Shown: positions 1 through 9,443 of the stretch, one piece after another
How positions within the stretch are numbered: position 1 is the first letter of the stretch
Layout: the number at the start of each line of letters is the position of its first letter
The notes under the pieces: generated by a model
The model's input: the letters and a program-made list of their open reading frames with translations, nothing else
What the model was told of the DNA's origin: nothing
Databases searched by the model: none
NCBI RefSeq assembly: GCF_049331405.1
Contig: NZ_CP186274.1
Coordinates: 8,556,001-8,620,000, forward strand
Origin: PoT sp049331405
GTDB lineage: Bacteria > Planctomycetota > Planctomycetia > Isosphaerales > Isosphaeraceae
Direction: 5' to 3'
Length of the DNA stretch: 64,000 nt
Made by a program: the position numbers and the translations under genes

Positions 1-741
1 GCCGCACGAGCCGATCGTGTTATCGAGGTACAACCCCGCGCCAAGGATCGGCGAGTCGCCGACGCGCCCCGGCACCTTGTAGCCGACGCCCGAGGTGGAG
101 GTCACGCAGCCGAGATCGCCGTGACTATCCAGCACGGAACAGTGGATCGTGCCGTGGACATAGGTCTTGGTCATCGTCTGGATGTGAGGCTCGAGGCTGG
201 CGAGCTCCGTCGGGATCCGGGAATCGCCGCGGAGCCGGCTTTCCTTCCAGTGCATCCAGGCCTTGCGCGAGTCCTCGGTCAGGAGATTGACCTCGGGAAA
301 GCCGTGGTCCTTCGCGAACTTGAGCGCGTTCTCGCCGACGATCAGGACGTGCTTGGTGCGCTGCATCACGACGCGGGCGACCGCGGCCGGGTGCATGATG
401 TTGCGCAAGGCGGCGACGGCACCGCCTCCGTGGGTCGGTCCGTGCATCACGGCGGCGTCGAGCTCGACGACCCCGTCTTCATTGGGGGTCCCGCCGTAGC
501 CGACGGTGTGCTCGTTGGGATCCGCCTCGAGATAGGCGACCCCTTCGATCGCGGCGTCGAGCGGGTCGGCTCCTGCCTTGACCTTTTCCATCGCGATCTC
601 GACGACCTTCTCGTTCCCGCTGGAGATGACCACGGGCTTGCGCGATCCGAGGGGCTTCGGGGGCAGGGCCCCCATGGCCAGGGTCGCGACGCTCGCTGCG
701 CCGGCCGACATGAACGTGCGACGGTTGAGGCTCGGTTTCAT
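1..741 (-). CDS. N4-(beta-N-acetylglucosaminyl)-L-asparaginase (glycosylasparaginase), 3'-truncated by window edge
   Basis: The frame is open from the ATG at 741 to base 1 with no stop, 247 codons, so the C-terminus lies outside the window. The N-terminus LNRRTFMSAGAASVATLAMG is a twin-arginine signal, so export is expected. The body matches Ntn-hydrolase glycosylasparaginases: GYGGTPNEDGVVELDA near residue 82, then VHGTIHCSVLDSHGD, where the Thr after HG aligns with the autocatalytic Thr of the family (usually HDT), then STSGVGYKVPGRVGDSPI. Family members cleave GlcNAc-Asn linkages or act as isoaspartyl peptidases after self-processing at that Thr. HGT in place of HDT is the only unusual point. 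Identity is fairly sure, exact substrate is not. Confidence 0.85.
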   Translation of the reverse strand, partial: MKPSLNRRTFMSAGAASVATLAMGALPPKPLGSRKPVVISSGNEKVVEIAMEKVKAGADPLDAAIEGVAYLEADPNEHTVGYGGTPNEDGVVELDAAVMHGPTHGGGAVAALRNIMHPAAVARVVMQRTKHVLIVGENALKFAKDHGFPEVNLLTEDSRKAWMHWKESRLRGDSRIPTELASLEPHIQTMTKTYVHGTIHCSVLDSHGDLGCVTSTSGVGYKVPGRVGDSPILGAGLYLDNTIGSCG

Positions 742-804
742 CGGTCGCCATCCTGATCTAGAGCGTTGGAAATGGACCCATTGCCACACGTGCGGCTGAG
801 AGTC

Positions 805-843
805 TAATAAGACGGCCCCGCCGTCGGTATCGACGACGGGGCC
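805..843 (-). terminator. Stem-loop, probable terminator
   Basis: GGCCCCGCCGTCG at 814-826 pairs with CGACGACGGGGCC at 831-843 with one mismatch around a GTAT loop. Read on the minus strand it is followed by GTCTTATTAG, a weak T-rich tail. It lies between the minus-strand sigma factor and the asparaginase and could end the upstream transcript. Confidence 0.5.
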
Positions 844-1317
844 CGGATTGATCCGTGGGCGAGAAGGCGACGCAAGCTTAGCAATGGCTTCCGACGACAT
901 CGATGTCCGATTCATGCGCACACGAGCAGTCAACTTCACCGCGAAAGCAGGCAGAAACCCTGGAGGGAGCAGGCCTGCTTGACGACGACCGCGGCTCGCC
1001 AAAAAATCTCATATCTTAGAACATACATAAAAATTTAATATAAATTGATTCACTTTAATTCAATTTGATTCTTTCACAAGTCATTTTCATAAGTTTGAAC
1101 ATGGTCGTTTTTGATTCTTCCCTATTGAAAATGGAAATCGGCCGCGTCGCAAACGCGATCACAGCGTTGGCACCGTCGTAAGCCACGAGGATGGGCCTGG
1201 CGAGATTGCTCGAATTGAAGGAAAGGAAGGAAAGACGACCCACCAGCCGGGGGGGGAATCCGCCAAGGTGGGAAGGCCAGGCGTCAGGAGGTCGGCAGGA
1301 GAGGCAGGTCGGCTCGA
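844..1317. other. Intergenic region with AT-rich block, no convincing gene
   Basis: This gap lies downstream of the sigma factor and upstream of the asparaginase, both on the minus strand. Bases 1010-1090 are strikingly AT-rich and could hold promoter elements for the asparaginase. A 62-codon open frame on the minus strand (1055-1243) has no recognisable motif or high-GC third positions and is not called as a gene. Confidence 0.4.
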
Positions 1318-1974
1318 TTACGAGTGGGCGGCGTGATGGGCGCGGAAGGCGGGGGGGATCTCCCCCATGACTTCCTTGAGGCGTCGGAGGATCCGGGACT
1401 TCGACTGCCTCACGGCGGCCGGAGAGACGCCCAGGTCCATGGCGATGTCGGCGGGGGCGTGCCCCTCGACGGCGGCACGCCAGAAGGCCTGCCAGCTCCG
1501 CTCCTCGAACTCGCCGCGGACCATCTCGAGGGCTCGTCGCAGGATCCCCGCGACTTCCAGGTCCGATGCGTCGTCGCCGTCACCCAGGCCGGGATCCGGG
1601 ACTTCGAGAAACATCCGATAGGAATCGGCCCCGCCCGTCGCCGGGCTGGAACCCTGGCCGAGCCGGCGGTAGGTGTCGAGCAGCTTGTTGCGGGTGATCC
1701 CCCTCAACCAGCCCCGGAACGTATCACCGGAGCGTTCGTAGCGGAATGTCCGCATCCCGAGGGCGACGGCCTGGAAGACTTCCTGGACGATATCCTCGGC
1801 ATCTTCGCCGCGGACCCCCCAGCGATGGCACCAATGGTGGACGAGTGGCGTGTAAAGATAGAGCAGCCTGGTCCACGCCTCCTCACGGTGGGCCCGAATC
1901 CCTTCCATGAGGGTCAGCGATGTGGCGTCGGCCGGCTTGGGCCTCAAGCTCGCGGCGAATCTTGGCTGATGCAC
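1318..1974 (-). CDS. RNA polymerase ECF-type sigma factor
   Basis: An extracytoplasmic-function sigma-70 protein of about 218 aa. Region 2 is visible as EDIVQEVFQAVALGMRTFRY followed by FRGWLRGITRNKLLDTYRR. Region 4 is an HTH, DIAMDLGVSPAAVRQSKSRI, near the C-terminus. The frame is open up to a TTG at 2049, but a GTG at 1974 with AGGGAG upstream is preferred because it brings the length to the family norm; an ATG further in (MEGIRAHREEAW) is also possible. It is divergent from the kinase at 2530, whose N-terminus carries an anti-sigma-like zinc motif, which suggests a functional pair. Family is certain; regulon and start are not. Confidence 0.85.
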   Translation of the reverse strand: MHQPRFAASLRPKPADATSLTLMEGIRAHREEAWTRLLYLYTPLVHHWCHRWGVRGEDAEDIVQEVFQAVALGMRTFRYERSGDTFRGWLRGITRNKLLDTYRRLGQGSSPATGGADSYRMFLEVPDPGLGDGDDASDLEVAGILRRALEMVRGEFEERSWQAFWRAAVEGHAPADIAMDLGVSPAAVRQSKSRILRRLKEVMGEIPPAFRAHHAAHS

Positions 1975-2529
1975 GGCGCTTTCACTCCCTAGTCTGCGTC
2001 GACGGTAAGAGTGTTTGGAAGCCGATTTGTCATCAATCGAAGTATACAACGGGATGCGAGCCCACGATAGAGGCAGGAGTCGTCGCCGGTGTCTTTCTCG
2101 TGAATTTTCATGTCGGTCTCATCGAAGGATTTCGTGAGATGAACATGCAATCGCCAGGTTAATCCGCCGATATCCGCCCGCGGCCGCGATTTGGGTAAAA
2201 TGCGTCGACCCAGGGGCGTACCCGCACCCCGTCAGGCTCACGAGGCATAACTCGTCGAGGACCTAGCACCAACTCAGGTTAAAACTCGGCTATCCGACCA
2301 GAATCGTGAAACGCAAACGGACAAAAACCAACCGAATCCGCGTTCCGAAAGGATATGCTCGCTGGGAGAGAGGAAGAGCCCGGCGAGCGGTGTCACACGT
2401 CTCCGATGTTTCTTGCAGCGGGCGACGAATGCGACCTACAATTCACCACAATGCTCGCAGCCACGTCAATTAAAAACTTCGCAATCATGGCCCCCGCTGT
2501 CAAATCGCTCCGGAGCGAGGTGATCGACC
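1975..2529. promoter_or_regulatory. Divergent intergenic region between sigma factor and WD40 kinase
   Basis: About 555 bases separate the sigma factor from the kinase, read outward in both directions. The region must hold both promoters. I see no clear -35/-10 pair or repeated operator, and short open frames here are not supported. ECF factors often control their own promoter, so this is the obvious place to look for its recognition motif. Confidence 0.4.
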
Positions 2530-5500
2530 GTGTATCGCGACAGATGTCCGACTGACCGAGAGTTGGTCGAGTTCAATCTTGGCGATCTCGTCGAGGACGT
2601 ACTGGTCGAGGTGGCGAATCACCTCGAGGTATGCCCTCGGTGCGAGGCCAGGGCCCAGCGTCTCGACGGCGAGACCGACGAGATCCTCGTGGCCTTGCGC
2701 CGATCCGCCTCGGGTTCCCCGACCGCATCCGGCTGGGGTCATGCCGGCTCCTCAACGAAATATACCTCCGACATCGCCTCGAAATTAGTGAACGCCTTAG
2801 GACATAGGAGGGAGGGAGGGAAGAAGCCCCGGGAAAGGCGTCCTTCCACGGCCCACAAACCGACGAAGTCCAAGGCAAATCCCGAAGGCGGCAATCCTTT
2901 CGGGTTCGGCGAGATGAGCGTCGAAGGATATGAAATCCTCGAGTCGCTCGGGGAAGGGGGGATGGGCCTCGTCTACAAGGCCCGCCAGATCGCCCTGAAC
3001 CGACTGGTGGCCCTGAAGGTGGTCCGAGGAGACCCCGACAAGCTCGCCTCGCGCTTCCAGATCGAGGCCGAGGCCGTCGCGCAGCTCCAGCATCCGAACA
3101 TCGTCCAGATCTACGACGTGGGCTGGCGAGAGGGGCGTCCTTATCTCGGGCTCGAGTTCATCGACGGCGGTTCGCTGGAGGCCAGGCTCGGCGGCAAGCC
3201 CCAGCCGGCCCGCGAGGCCGCCGAGATGGTGCAGACCCTGGCCTCGGCGATGGATTATGCCCACACGCGAGGGATCATCCATCGCGACCTGAAGCCCTCG
3301 AACATCCTGCTGACGCGCCTGGGCGTCCCCAAGATCACCGACTTCGGCGTCGCCAAACGTGTCGAGCTGAACGACCACCAGACTCGCGACGGCGACCTCG
3401 TCGGCACCCCGAGCTACATGGCCCCCGAGCAGGCCAGCGGCTATGGCGAACTGGCCGGGCCCCCGACCGATGTCTACAGCCTGGGCGTGATCCTCTATGA
3501 GATGCTCACCGGGCGCCCGCCGCACTACGCCCCCACGGCGATGGAGACCCTCATCCTCGTCAGCATCCAGGAGCCGGTCCCCCCGAGGCGGCTCCAGCCG
3601 AGGATCCCGGTCGACCTCGAGCGGATCACCTTGAAATGCCTGGAGAAGGAGCCGGCCAAACGCTACCCGACCGCGCTGGCCCTCTCCGAGGACCTCGGCC
3701 GCTACCTGCGCGGAGAGCCGATCCTCGCCCGCCAGATCCCCTGGACCGAGCGGGTCTGGCGATGGTCGCGGAGGCGACCGGCCCTGGCGTCGTTGCTCGG
3801 CGTGGCCCTGCTCTCGCTCATCGCCGGCTCCATCGCGGCGGTGCAGTACAACGCGATGCTGCACCAGTTCAATGACAACCTGCACGAGGTGAATTCCGAC
3901 CTCCAGGCGACCCTGCTCCTCGCCCAGCAGAACGAGCGCAGCGCCGAGCGGGCGAAGAGCGAGGCCCTCGCCAACGCCAACGCCGAGGCCGTGCAGCGGC
4001 GCCAGGCCGAGCAGTCGCTCTATTTCAGCCACATCGCCCTCGCCGAGAGCGAGTGGAGGAACAACAACGTCGCCGGGGCCGAGGTCCTGCTGGAGAAATG
4101 CCTCCCCGCCTCCGGGCGGACCGACCTCCGCGGCTGGGAGTGGTACTACCTCCGCAAGCTATCTCACGCCGACCTCCTCACCCTCAAAGGCTGCCGGGAC
4201 TGGGTCCACTGCGTCGCCTATAGCGCCGACGGCGAGCGCATCGTCGCCGGGTCGGGGATCCCGTATCACCTCCCCGGCACCGACCCATTCCGGACCCCCG
4301 GCGACCTCCTGGTCTGGGAGGCGGCGACCGGCAAGCTGATGGGGCCGCTTGACGGTCACAAGGGGGCGATCTGGAGCGTCGCCTACAGCCCCGATAACCG
4401 CTGGATCGCCTCGGCATGCGCCGATGGTGAAGTGATCGTCTGGGACGCGCGGACCTTCAAGGCGGTCCATCGGCTTGAAGGGATCCCCATCGAGGCCATC
4501 TCAGTGACCTTCTCGCCCGACAGCAAGACGGTCGCCGTCCTGAACAGCAAGACGTTACGCCTCTGGAAATTCCGGACGTCGCAGCCCCCGTCCGAGACCG
4601 ACGCCTTTCATGGTGCGTGCTCCGTGACCTACCGGCCCGACGGTTCGAGCCTGGCGGTCGGCGATGGAGGGTCGACCGTCAGCCTCCTCGATCCCGTGAC
4701 CTGTTCCGTCCTTCGGGTCTTCCGGGGAGAGCAAGGGACCATCCGCTCGCTCGCGTTCAGTACCGATGGCCACTCACTCTGCGCGGCGAATGAGTCGGGA
4801 TCCGTCACGATCTGGGATGTGAACACCGGCCAGCTTCGGCGCGAGATCCGAGGGCATGTCGGTGAGACGACCTCCGTCGCCTACAGCCCCAAGGGAGACA
4901 AGATCGCGACGTCGTCCGCCGATCAGACGGTCAGGATCTGGGACGTGAAGAAATCCTCAGAACTGATCACGTTCCGCGGCCACACCTTCGGCGTGCGGAG
5001 CGTCGCCTTCCATCCCGACGGCACGCGCCTGGCATCCGGCAGCCAAGATCGGACGGTCAAGGTCTGGGACACGCGGCGCGATCCCCGCGAGCTCAGCTTC
5101 CGCAACGAGGGGGACACCGGCGGCGAATGGGCAGGCGACGTCACTTTCACCCCCGACGGCGAACGCCTCCTGGCCGTGCGCCACGACCACGGCTCCATCC
5201 AGACCTGGGACTCCACTTCCGGCAAGCTGCTCAGCCAGCACGACATCAAGATCAACAACGTCTATCGAAGCCCTCGGAAGGATACGGCTTTCGGCGATAA
5301 AGCCAGGATCCTCGCCGGTCCGTCCCAGGTCGACGACCGCTGGGTCACGATCTGGGACACGGCCACCGCCCGCGAGCTCTTGACCTTCCGCGAGCACACC
5401 GCAACCCTCTCGGCCGTCGCGATCCGCCCCGACGGCCAGGTCATCGCCTCGGCCAGCCGAGGACCCGACGAGAAACCGGCAAGGGGCGAGGTCCTGCTCT

Positions 5501-6060
5501 GGAACGCCAAGACGGGCAAGCGGCTCCTCACCCTGATCCCGGAAGGGGCCTCATCCGTCGCCCGACTCGCCTTCAGCGCCGATGGGTCGAAGCTCGCGAC
5601 GGCCGGGGAGGACAAGCACGTCAAGGTCTGGGATCCGGACTCAGGGCAACTCCTGCTGGACCTGAAGGGGCAAGAGGGCCTGATCACCGACGTCGCGTTC
5701 AGTCCCGACGGCACCCGCCTCGCGGCCGTGGGTCGAGACGAGCCGACCATCCGCGTCTGGGAACTGACCCAAGGGCGCGAGATCCTCACGCTCCAGGGGC
5801 ACAAGCATGCGATCACGAACGTCATCTTCAGCCCCGACGGCCAGCGGCTCGTCTCGACCGGGTACGAAGGGGTCGTCAAGCTCTGGGATGCGACCTCGGG
5901 GCAGGGGGTCATGGCCCTCCGCGGCTTCGCCCCCCAGCGGCCGGGCGATTACCAGTTCAATGCCGAGGTCTCCTTCAGCGCCGATGGCTCCCGGATTGCG
6001 TCCAATAGCTGGGAAGGCACCCTGAACATCTGGGATGCGGGCAAGTTCTCCTCGCAGTGA
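2530..6060 (+). CDS. Ser/Thr protein kinase with N-terminal anti-sigma-like zinc motif and C-terminal WD40 propellers
   Basis: 1176 aa from a GTG start. Residues about 31-38 read HLEVCPRC, the H-x3-C-x2-C pattern of zinc-binding anti-sigma (zf-HC2) domains. The kinase domain runs from about 135 to 400: glycine loop GEGGMGLVYKA, VALKVV, HRDLKPSNILL, DFGVAK, GTPSYMAPEQ, all catalytic residues present. One membrane helix lies near 416-438, then an Ala/Gln/Glu-rich coiled coil to about 500. From about 548 to the end there are roughly twelve WD40-like repeats ending in units such as DKHVKVWD. The topology suggests a cytoplasmic kinase with an external propeller sensor. The neighbouring ECF factor is the probable partner (inference). 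Confidence 0.9.
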   Translation: MYRDRCPTDRELVEFNLGDLVEDVLVEVANHLEVCPRCEARAQRLDGETDEILVALRRSASGSPTASGWGHAGSSTKYTSDIASKLVNALGHRREGGKKPRERRPSTAHKPTKSKANPEGGNPFGFGEMSVEGYEILESLGEGGMGLVYKARQIALNRLVALKVVRGDPDKLASRFQIEAEAVAQLQHPNIVQIYDVGWREGRPYLGLEFIDGGSLEARLGGKPQPAREAAEMVQTLASAMDYAHTRGIIHRDLKPSNILLTRLGVPKITDFGVAKRVELNDHQTRDGDLVGTPSYMAPEQASGYGELAGPPTDVYSLGVILYEMLTGRPPHYAPTAMETLILVSIQEPVPPRRLQPRIPVDLERITLKCLEKEPAKRYPTALALSEDLGRYLRGEPILARQIPWTERVWRWSRRRPALASLLGVALLSLIAGSIAAVQYNAMLHQFNDNLHEVNSDLQATLLLAQQNERSAERAKSEALANANAEAVQRRQAEQSLYFSHIALAESEWRNNNVAGAEVLLEKCLPASGRTDLRGWEWYYLRKLSHADLLTLKGCRDWVHCVAYSADGERIVAGSGIPYHLPGTDPFRTPGDLLVWEAATGKLMGPLDGHKGAIWSVAYSPDNRWIASACADGEVIVWDARTFKAVHRLEGIPIEAISVTFSPDSKTVAVLNSKTLRLWKFRTSQPPSETDAFHGACSVTYRPDGSSLAVGDGGSTVSLLDPVTCSVLRVFRGEQGTIRSLAFSTDGHSLCAANESGSVTIWDVNTGQLRREIRGHVGETTSVAYSPKGDKIATSSADQTVRIWDVKKSSELITFRGHTFGVRSVAFHPDGTRLASGSQDRTVKVWDTRRDPRELSFRNEGDTGGEWAGDVTFTPDGERLLAVRHDHGSIQTWDSTSGKLLSQHDIKINNVYRSPRKDTAFGDKARILAGPSQVDDRWVTIWDTATARELLTFREHTATLSAVAIRPDGQVIASASRGPDEKPARGEVLLWNAKTGKRLLTLIPEGASSVARLAFSADGSKLATAGEDKHVKVWDPDSGQLLLDLKGQEGLITDVAFSPDGTRLAAVGRDEPTIRVWELTQGREILTLQGHKHAITNVIFSPDGQRLVSTGYEGVVKLWDATSGQGVMALRGFAPQRPGDYQFNAEVSFSADGSRIASNSWEGTLNIWDAGKFSSQ

Positions 6061-6232
6061 TACCGCGAGGCGACGCATTACCTTCGGCCCAACTCGCTTT
6101 GGATCTCACCCCGTTCGACCCAGCATGCCCAGGCCCGATCTCTCGGCAGGCCTCCCATATCCCGCTCCCCCACGCGTCGACCTAAGCTTCCGGGTTTCGT
6201 TGCGTCCCACCCATTCGAGAGAAATTCCCCCT

Positions 6233-7315
6233 ATGAGCATGAGCCAAATCAGGGCCTTATCGTGCGCCCGCCGGGCGACTCTCTGTCTCTTCGCCCTCGG
6301 CATCACGACCTCGCTCCCCGCGGCCGAGATACCCCGCGGCTATGTCTGCCAGCGCGCGAGCCAACCGATCGTCATCGATGGCAAGCTCGACGACGCCTCG
6401 TGGGCCGACGCAGCCTGGACCGAGGAATTCGTCGATATCGAAGGGGACAAGAAGCCTCTCCCCCGCTTCAGGACGCGGGCCAAGATGCTCTGGGACGACC
6501 AGTATTTCTACTTCGCCGCGCAACTGGACGAGCCCCACGTCTGGGGCACGCTCAAGGAGCATGACGCCGTCATCTTCCAGGACAACGACTTCGAGATCTT
6601 CATCGATCCCGACGGAGACAACCAGGATTACGGCGAGCTCGAGATCAACGCCCTCAATACCGAGTGGGACCTCCGGCTCGTCAAGGCGTATCGCGACGGC
6701 GGGCCCGCCGAGAACCAGTACGAGCTCCCCGGCCTGAAGACGGCCGTCCACGTCGACGGCACCCTGAACGACCCGAGCGACACGGATAAGGGCTGGTCCG
6801 TCGAATTCGCCATCCCCTGGGCCGCGCTCAAGTCGATCGCCCACCGCGAATGCCCCCCGACCGACGGGGATCAGTGGCGGGTCAACTTCTCCAGGGTCGA
6901 GTGGCTGACGCAGATCCTCGACGGCAAGTACGTCAAGGTGCCCAAGCGTCCCGAGGACAACTGGGTCTGGAGCCCGCAAGGCTTCATCGACATGCACCGG
7001 CCCGAGCACTGGGGCTTCGTCCAGTTCACCACGCGTCCCCCGGGCGAGGTGGCATTCAAGCCCGACACCTCGCTCCCGATCCGTCAGCGTCTCATGGCGG
7101 TCTACCACGCCCAGCGGGCCCACAAGAACGCCCATAAGACCTGGGCCGAGACCCTCGACCAGCTCGGCATCAGCGAGCCCGTCGATGCCAAGACCTCGCC
7201 GGTAAAGATCCAGCTCACGCCCGAGGGCTTCCTCGCCGTGATCGAAACACCGAAGGAGCAGGGGAAGGTCACGAAGTGGAGCATCCGCCAGGACTCCCGG
7301 CTCTGGGCCGAGTGA
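6233..7315 (+). CDS. Secreted CBM9-like (carbohydrate-binding family 9-like) domain protein
   Basis: About 360 aa. The frame is open from 6035, but ATG 6233 is preferred because it puts a signal peptide at the start (ALSCARRATLCLFALGITTS, cleavage near PAAE). The rest matches the DOMON/CBM9-like fold used in planctomycete secreted proteins: QPIVIDGKLDDASWADAAWT, then WDDQYFYFAAQLDEPHVWG, FQDNDFEIFIDPDGDN, YGELEINALNTEWDL, and GWSVEFAIPWAAL. Family members bind sugars or haem; no catalytic domain is visible. It follows the kinase by about 170 bases and may or may not be co-transcribed. Confidence 0.8.
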   Translation: MSMSQIRALSCARRATLCLFALGITTSLPAAEIPRGYVCQRASQPIVIDGKLDDASWADAAWTEEFVDIEGDKKPLPRFRTRAKMLWDDQYFYFAAQLDEPHVWGTLKEHDAVIFQDNDFEIFIDPDGDNQDYGELEINALNTEWDLRLVKAYRDGGPAENQYELPGLKTAVHVDGTLNDPSDTDKGWSVEFAIPWAALKSIAHRECPPTDGDQWRVNFSRVEWLTQILDGKYVKVPKRPEDNWVWSPQGFIDMHRPEHWGFVQFTTRPPGEVAFKPDTSLPIRQRLMAVYHAQRAHKNAHKTWAETLDQLGISEPVDAKTSPVKIQLTPEGFLAVIETPKEQGKVTKWSIRQDSRLWAE

Positions 7316-7348
7316 TCCCTGCCGGCATCCTACCCTCGATGAATCAAT

Positions 7349-7378
7349 CGCGGGCCGTGGCACTCCGCCAGGCCCGCG
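7349..7378 (+). terminator. Stem-loop downstream of the CBM9-like gene
   Basis: CGCGGGCC pairs with GGCCCGCG and TGGC with GCCA around an ACTCC loop, with one bulged G. It starts 33 bases after the stop codon at 7315. The downstream T-run is weak (GCTGCTTTCC), so intrinsic termination is plausible rather than certain. Confidence 0.5.
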
Positions 7379-7586
7379 CTGCTTTCCGAACCCACTTTCA
7401 GACCGATCTCACATGATATTTTCTCATTTCCACATTTTCATTTGTTAAATTATTTGGTCGAATCGGATGCATGCCGGCGACCGTGATTGCCTCGTCGTCC
7501 CCGAGGGTTCTCCCGACAGGTGCTGGAAGTCGGGCGAGGTATGGACGTATCATCCAGCCCGAGAAACAACCGGAAAGGGGGCGGCT

Positions 7587-8585
7587 TTGCGACAACGCGA
7601 GTTGGGACGAACGGGGATCCGGGTCTCGTCGATCGGCCTCGGATGCTGGGGGATGTCGGGCTCGTACGGCCCGGCCGACGAGTCGGAGTCGATCGCCACG
7701 CTGCACAGGGCCCTCGACCTGGGCATCAACTTCATCGACACGGCCGACTCCTACGGCGAGGACGGGCACAATGAGTCGCTCGTCGGCGGGGCGATCGCGA
7801 GCCGTCGCGGCGAGTTCGTCCTCGCCACCAAGACGGGCTGGGTGAAGCGGCCAGACCCCGACGGTAACCCGGTCATCGGCGTCGACGGCAGCCCCAAGCG
7901 GATCGTCTCGGCCTGCGACGCGAGCCTCGCCCGACTCAAGACCGACGTCATCGACCTCTACTATCTGCACAGGATCGACCCCGACGTCCCCGTCGAGGAC
8001 TCGATCGGGGCCATGTCCGAGCTTGTCAAGGCGGGCAAGATCCGGTTCCTGGGCCTCTCCGAGGTCGCGGAGTCGACGCTCCGACGCGCCCACGCCGTGC
8101 ATCCGATCACGGCCCTGCAGTCGGAATTCTCCCTCTGGACCCGCGAGCCCGAGGCCGCGGTCCTGCCGGCCTGCCGCGAGTTGCGGATCAGCTTCGTGCC
8201 GTTCAGCCCCCTCGGCCGAGGCTTCTTCACCGGCGCGGTGAAGGGGCGAGAGGTCATCGCCTCGGGGGACTGGCGCGAGGGCAACCCGCGATTCTCCGAC
8301 GAGAACCTCGCGAAGAACCTCGCCCTCCTGGAACCGCTCGAGGCCATCGCGAAGGCGCACGGGAAGACTCTGGCGCAGGTCGCACTCGCCTGGGTGCTCT
8401 CGCGGGGCGAGGACGTCATCCCGATCCCAGGCATGAAGCGTCGCGGCCACCTCGAGGAGAACGTCGGCGCCGTCGACATCGTGCTGACCCCCGCCGAACT
8501 CGCGAAGATCGACGCGGCCTTCAGCCCCGGGGCCGCGGCGGGAGACCGGTACACCCCCGAGGTCGCGAAGTGGGCCGGGCGATAA
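7587..8585 (+). CDS. Aldo/keto reductase
   Basis: 332 aa from a TTG start at 7587, chosen because AAAGGGGG lies just upstream and because the family begins with the QRELGRTGIRVSSIGLG signature found right there. The frame is open upstream to 7467 without homology. The catalytic tetrad is visible: Asp and Tyr in FIDTADSYGEDGHNESLVG, Lys in VLATKTGW, and His in DLYYLHRIDPDVP. The C-terminus has PIPGMKRRGHLEENV, the usual NADP-binding segment. It is an NAD(P)H-dependent oxidoreductase of the AKR superfamily, cytoplasmic; substrate is unknown. Confidence 0.92.
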   Translation: MRQRELGRTGIRVSSIGLGCWGMSGSYGPADESESIATLHRALDLGINFIDTADSYGEDGHNESLVGGAIASRRGEFVLATKTGWVKRPDPDGNPVIGVDGSPKRIVSACDASLARLKTDVIDLYYLHRIDPDVPVEDSIGAMSELVKAGKIRFLGLSEVAESTLRRAHAVHPITALQSEFSLWTREPEAAVLPACRELRISFVPFSPLGRGFFTGAVKGREVIASGDWREGNPRFSDENLAKNLALLEPLEAIAKAHGKTLAQVALAWVLSRGEDVIPIPGMKRRGHLEENVGAVDIVLTPAELAKIDAAFSPGAAAGDRYTPEVAKWAGR

Positions 8586-8614
8586 TCATCGACTCTAGAT
8601 CATGGATCTGAGGG

Positions 8615-9388
8615 TCACTTCGGCTTCGAGGAGGTCGGCTTCATGATGGCGATCTCCTCGAGCGTCGTCGCGCAGAGTATGTCATCGAAATAGATGGTGT
8701 CGACCGATTTGCGATGGGGGTCGCGATGAATCCCCGGCTGAGAGAAGTACTCGGTCTGCGGCCCCTTCGTCTGGACCTTCTTGTCCAGCACGACCTCCCC
8801 ATCCCACCAGAGCTTGGCGTTCCCCCTGGTCGGATCTTCCGACCAGTGGATGTGCATACCCAGTTGATGCCATTCGCCGACCTTGAAATCCGCCTCCCAG
8901 TGAACTCCCTTCCGCCCCAGGTTCCCCGTCCCGTACTTGATGAGCGTGCCCGAGCCGTCGGGCTTGGGCTCGACCCACCAGGTCATCACGTTGTTCCAGC
9001 CCGGGGGAGGGCTCCCTTCCCAGTAGAAGAAGTTGTCGCGATCCTTGGGCGCCTCTTTCATGCAGAGATAAAACGAGACAAACGTATCATCCCCCTCCTT
9101 GACCCTGACCTTCGGCCCATTCGCTTGCACGCGCAGTTGCCTCTTGTTGAAGACGTTATCCTCATGGATCGAGAACCGCCCCGAGTACTTTCCCGAGTGG
9201 ACGACCTCGGTATCAACCTCGATATGCCCCGGCTTGACCTTCCGGCTGATCCCACTGAACTGGCTGAAGTCGCCCGTTTCGAAATCCCCCTTGAAGAGGA
9301 TCTCCGCCATCGCCGGGCTGAGTGAGCACAGGGCTCCCGAGACCAGCACCACTCCCAACAGATTGATTCGCCGCATTCCCGGGGTCAT
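8615..9388 (-). CDS. Secreted polysaccharide lyase-like (heparin lyase I-like) protein
   Basis: About 257 aa from ATG 9388 (GAGGG upstream; TTG 9394 and ATG 9376 are alternatives). The signal peptide is INLLGVVLVSGALCSLSPAMA. The mature part resembles the heparin lyase I-type jelly roll family: ILFKGDFETGDFSQFSG, HSGKYSGRFSIHEDN, EGDDTFVSFYLCMKEAP, FFYWEGSPPPGWNNVMTWW, then WHQLGMHIHWSEDPTRGNAKLWWDG and TIYFDDILCA. These proteins cleave or bind acidic polysaccharides; catalytic residues cannot be assigned by eye, so binding-only function remains possible. It is convergent with the aldo/keto reductase. Confidence 0.75.
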   Translation of the reverse strand: MTPGMRRINLLGVVLVSGALCSLSPAMAEILFKGDFETGDFSQFSGISRKVKPGHIEVDTEVVHSGKYSGRFSIHEDNVFNKRQLRVQANGPKVRVKEGDDTFVSFYLCMKEAPKDRDNFFYWEGSPPPGWNNVMTWWVEPKPDGSGTLIKYGTGNLGRKGVHWEADFKVGEWHQLGMHIHWSEDPTRGNAKLWWDGEVVLDKKVQTKGPQTEYFSQPGIHRDPHRKSVDTIYFDDILCATTLEEIAIMKPTSSKPK

Positions 9389-9443
9389 AACCAAGGGCCC
9401 TCGCGAAGTCGCATCAAGGAATCAACTCACGCAAACTTCCTGG

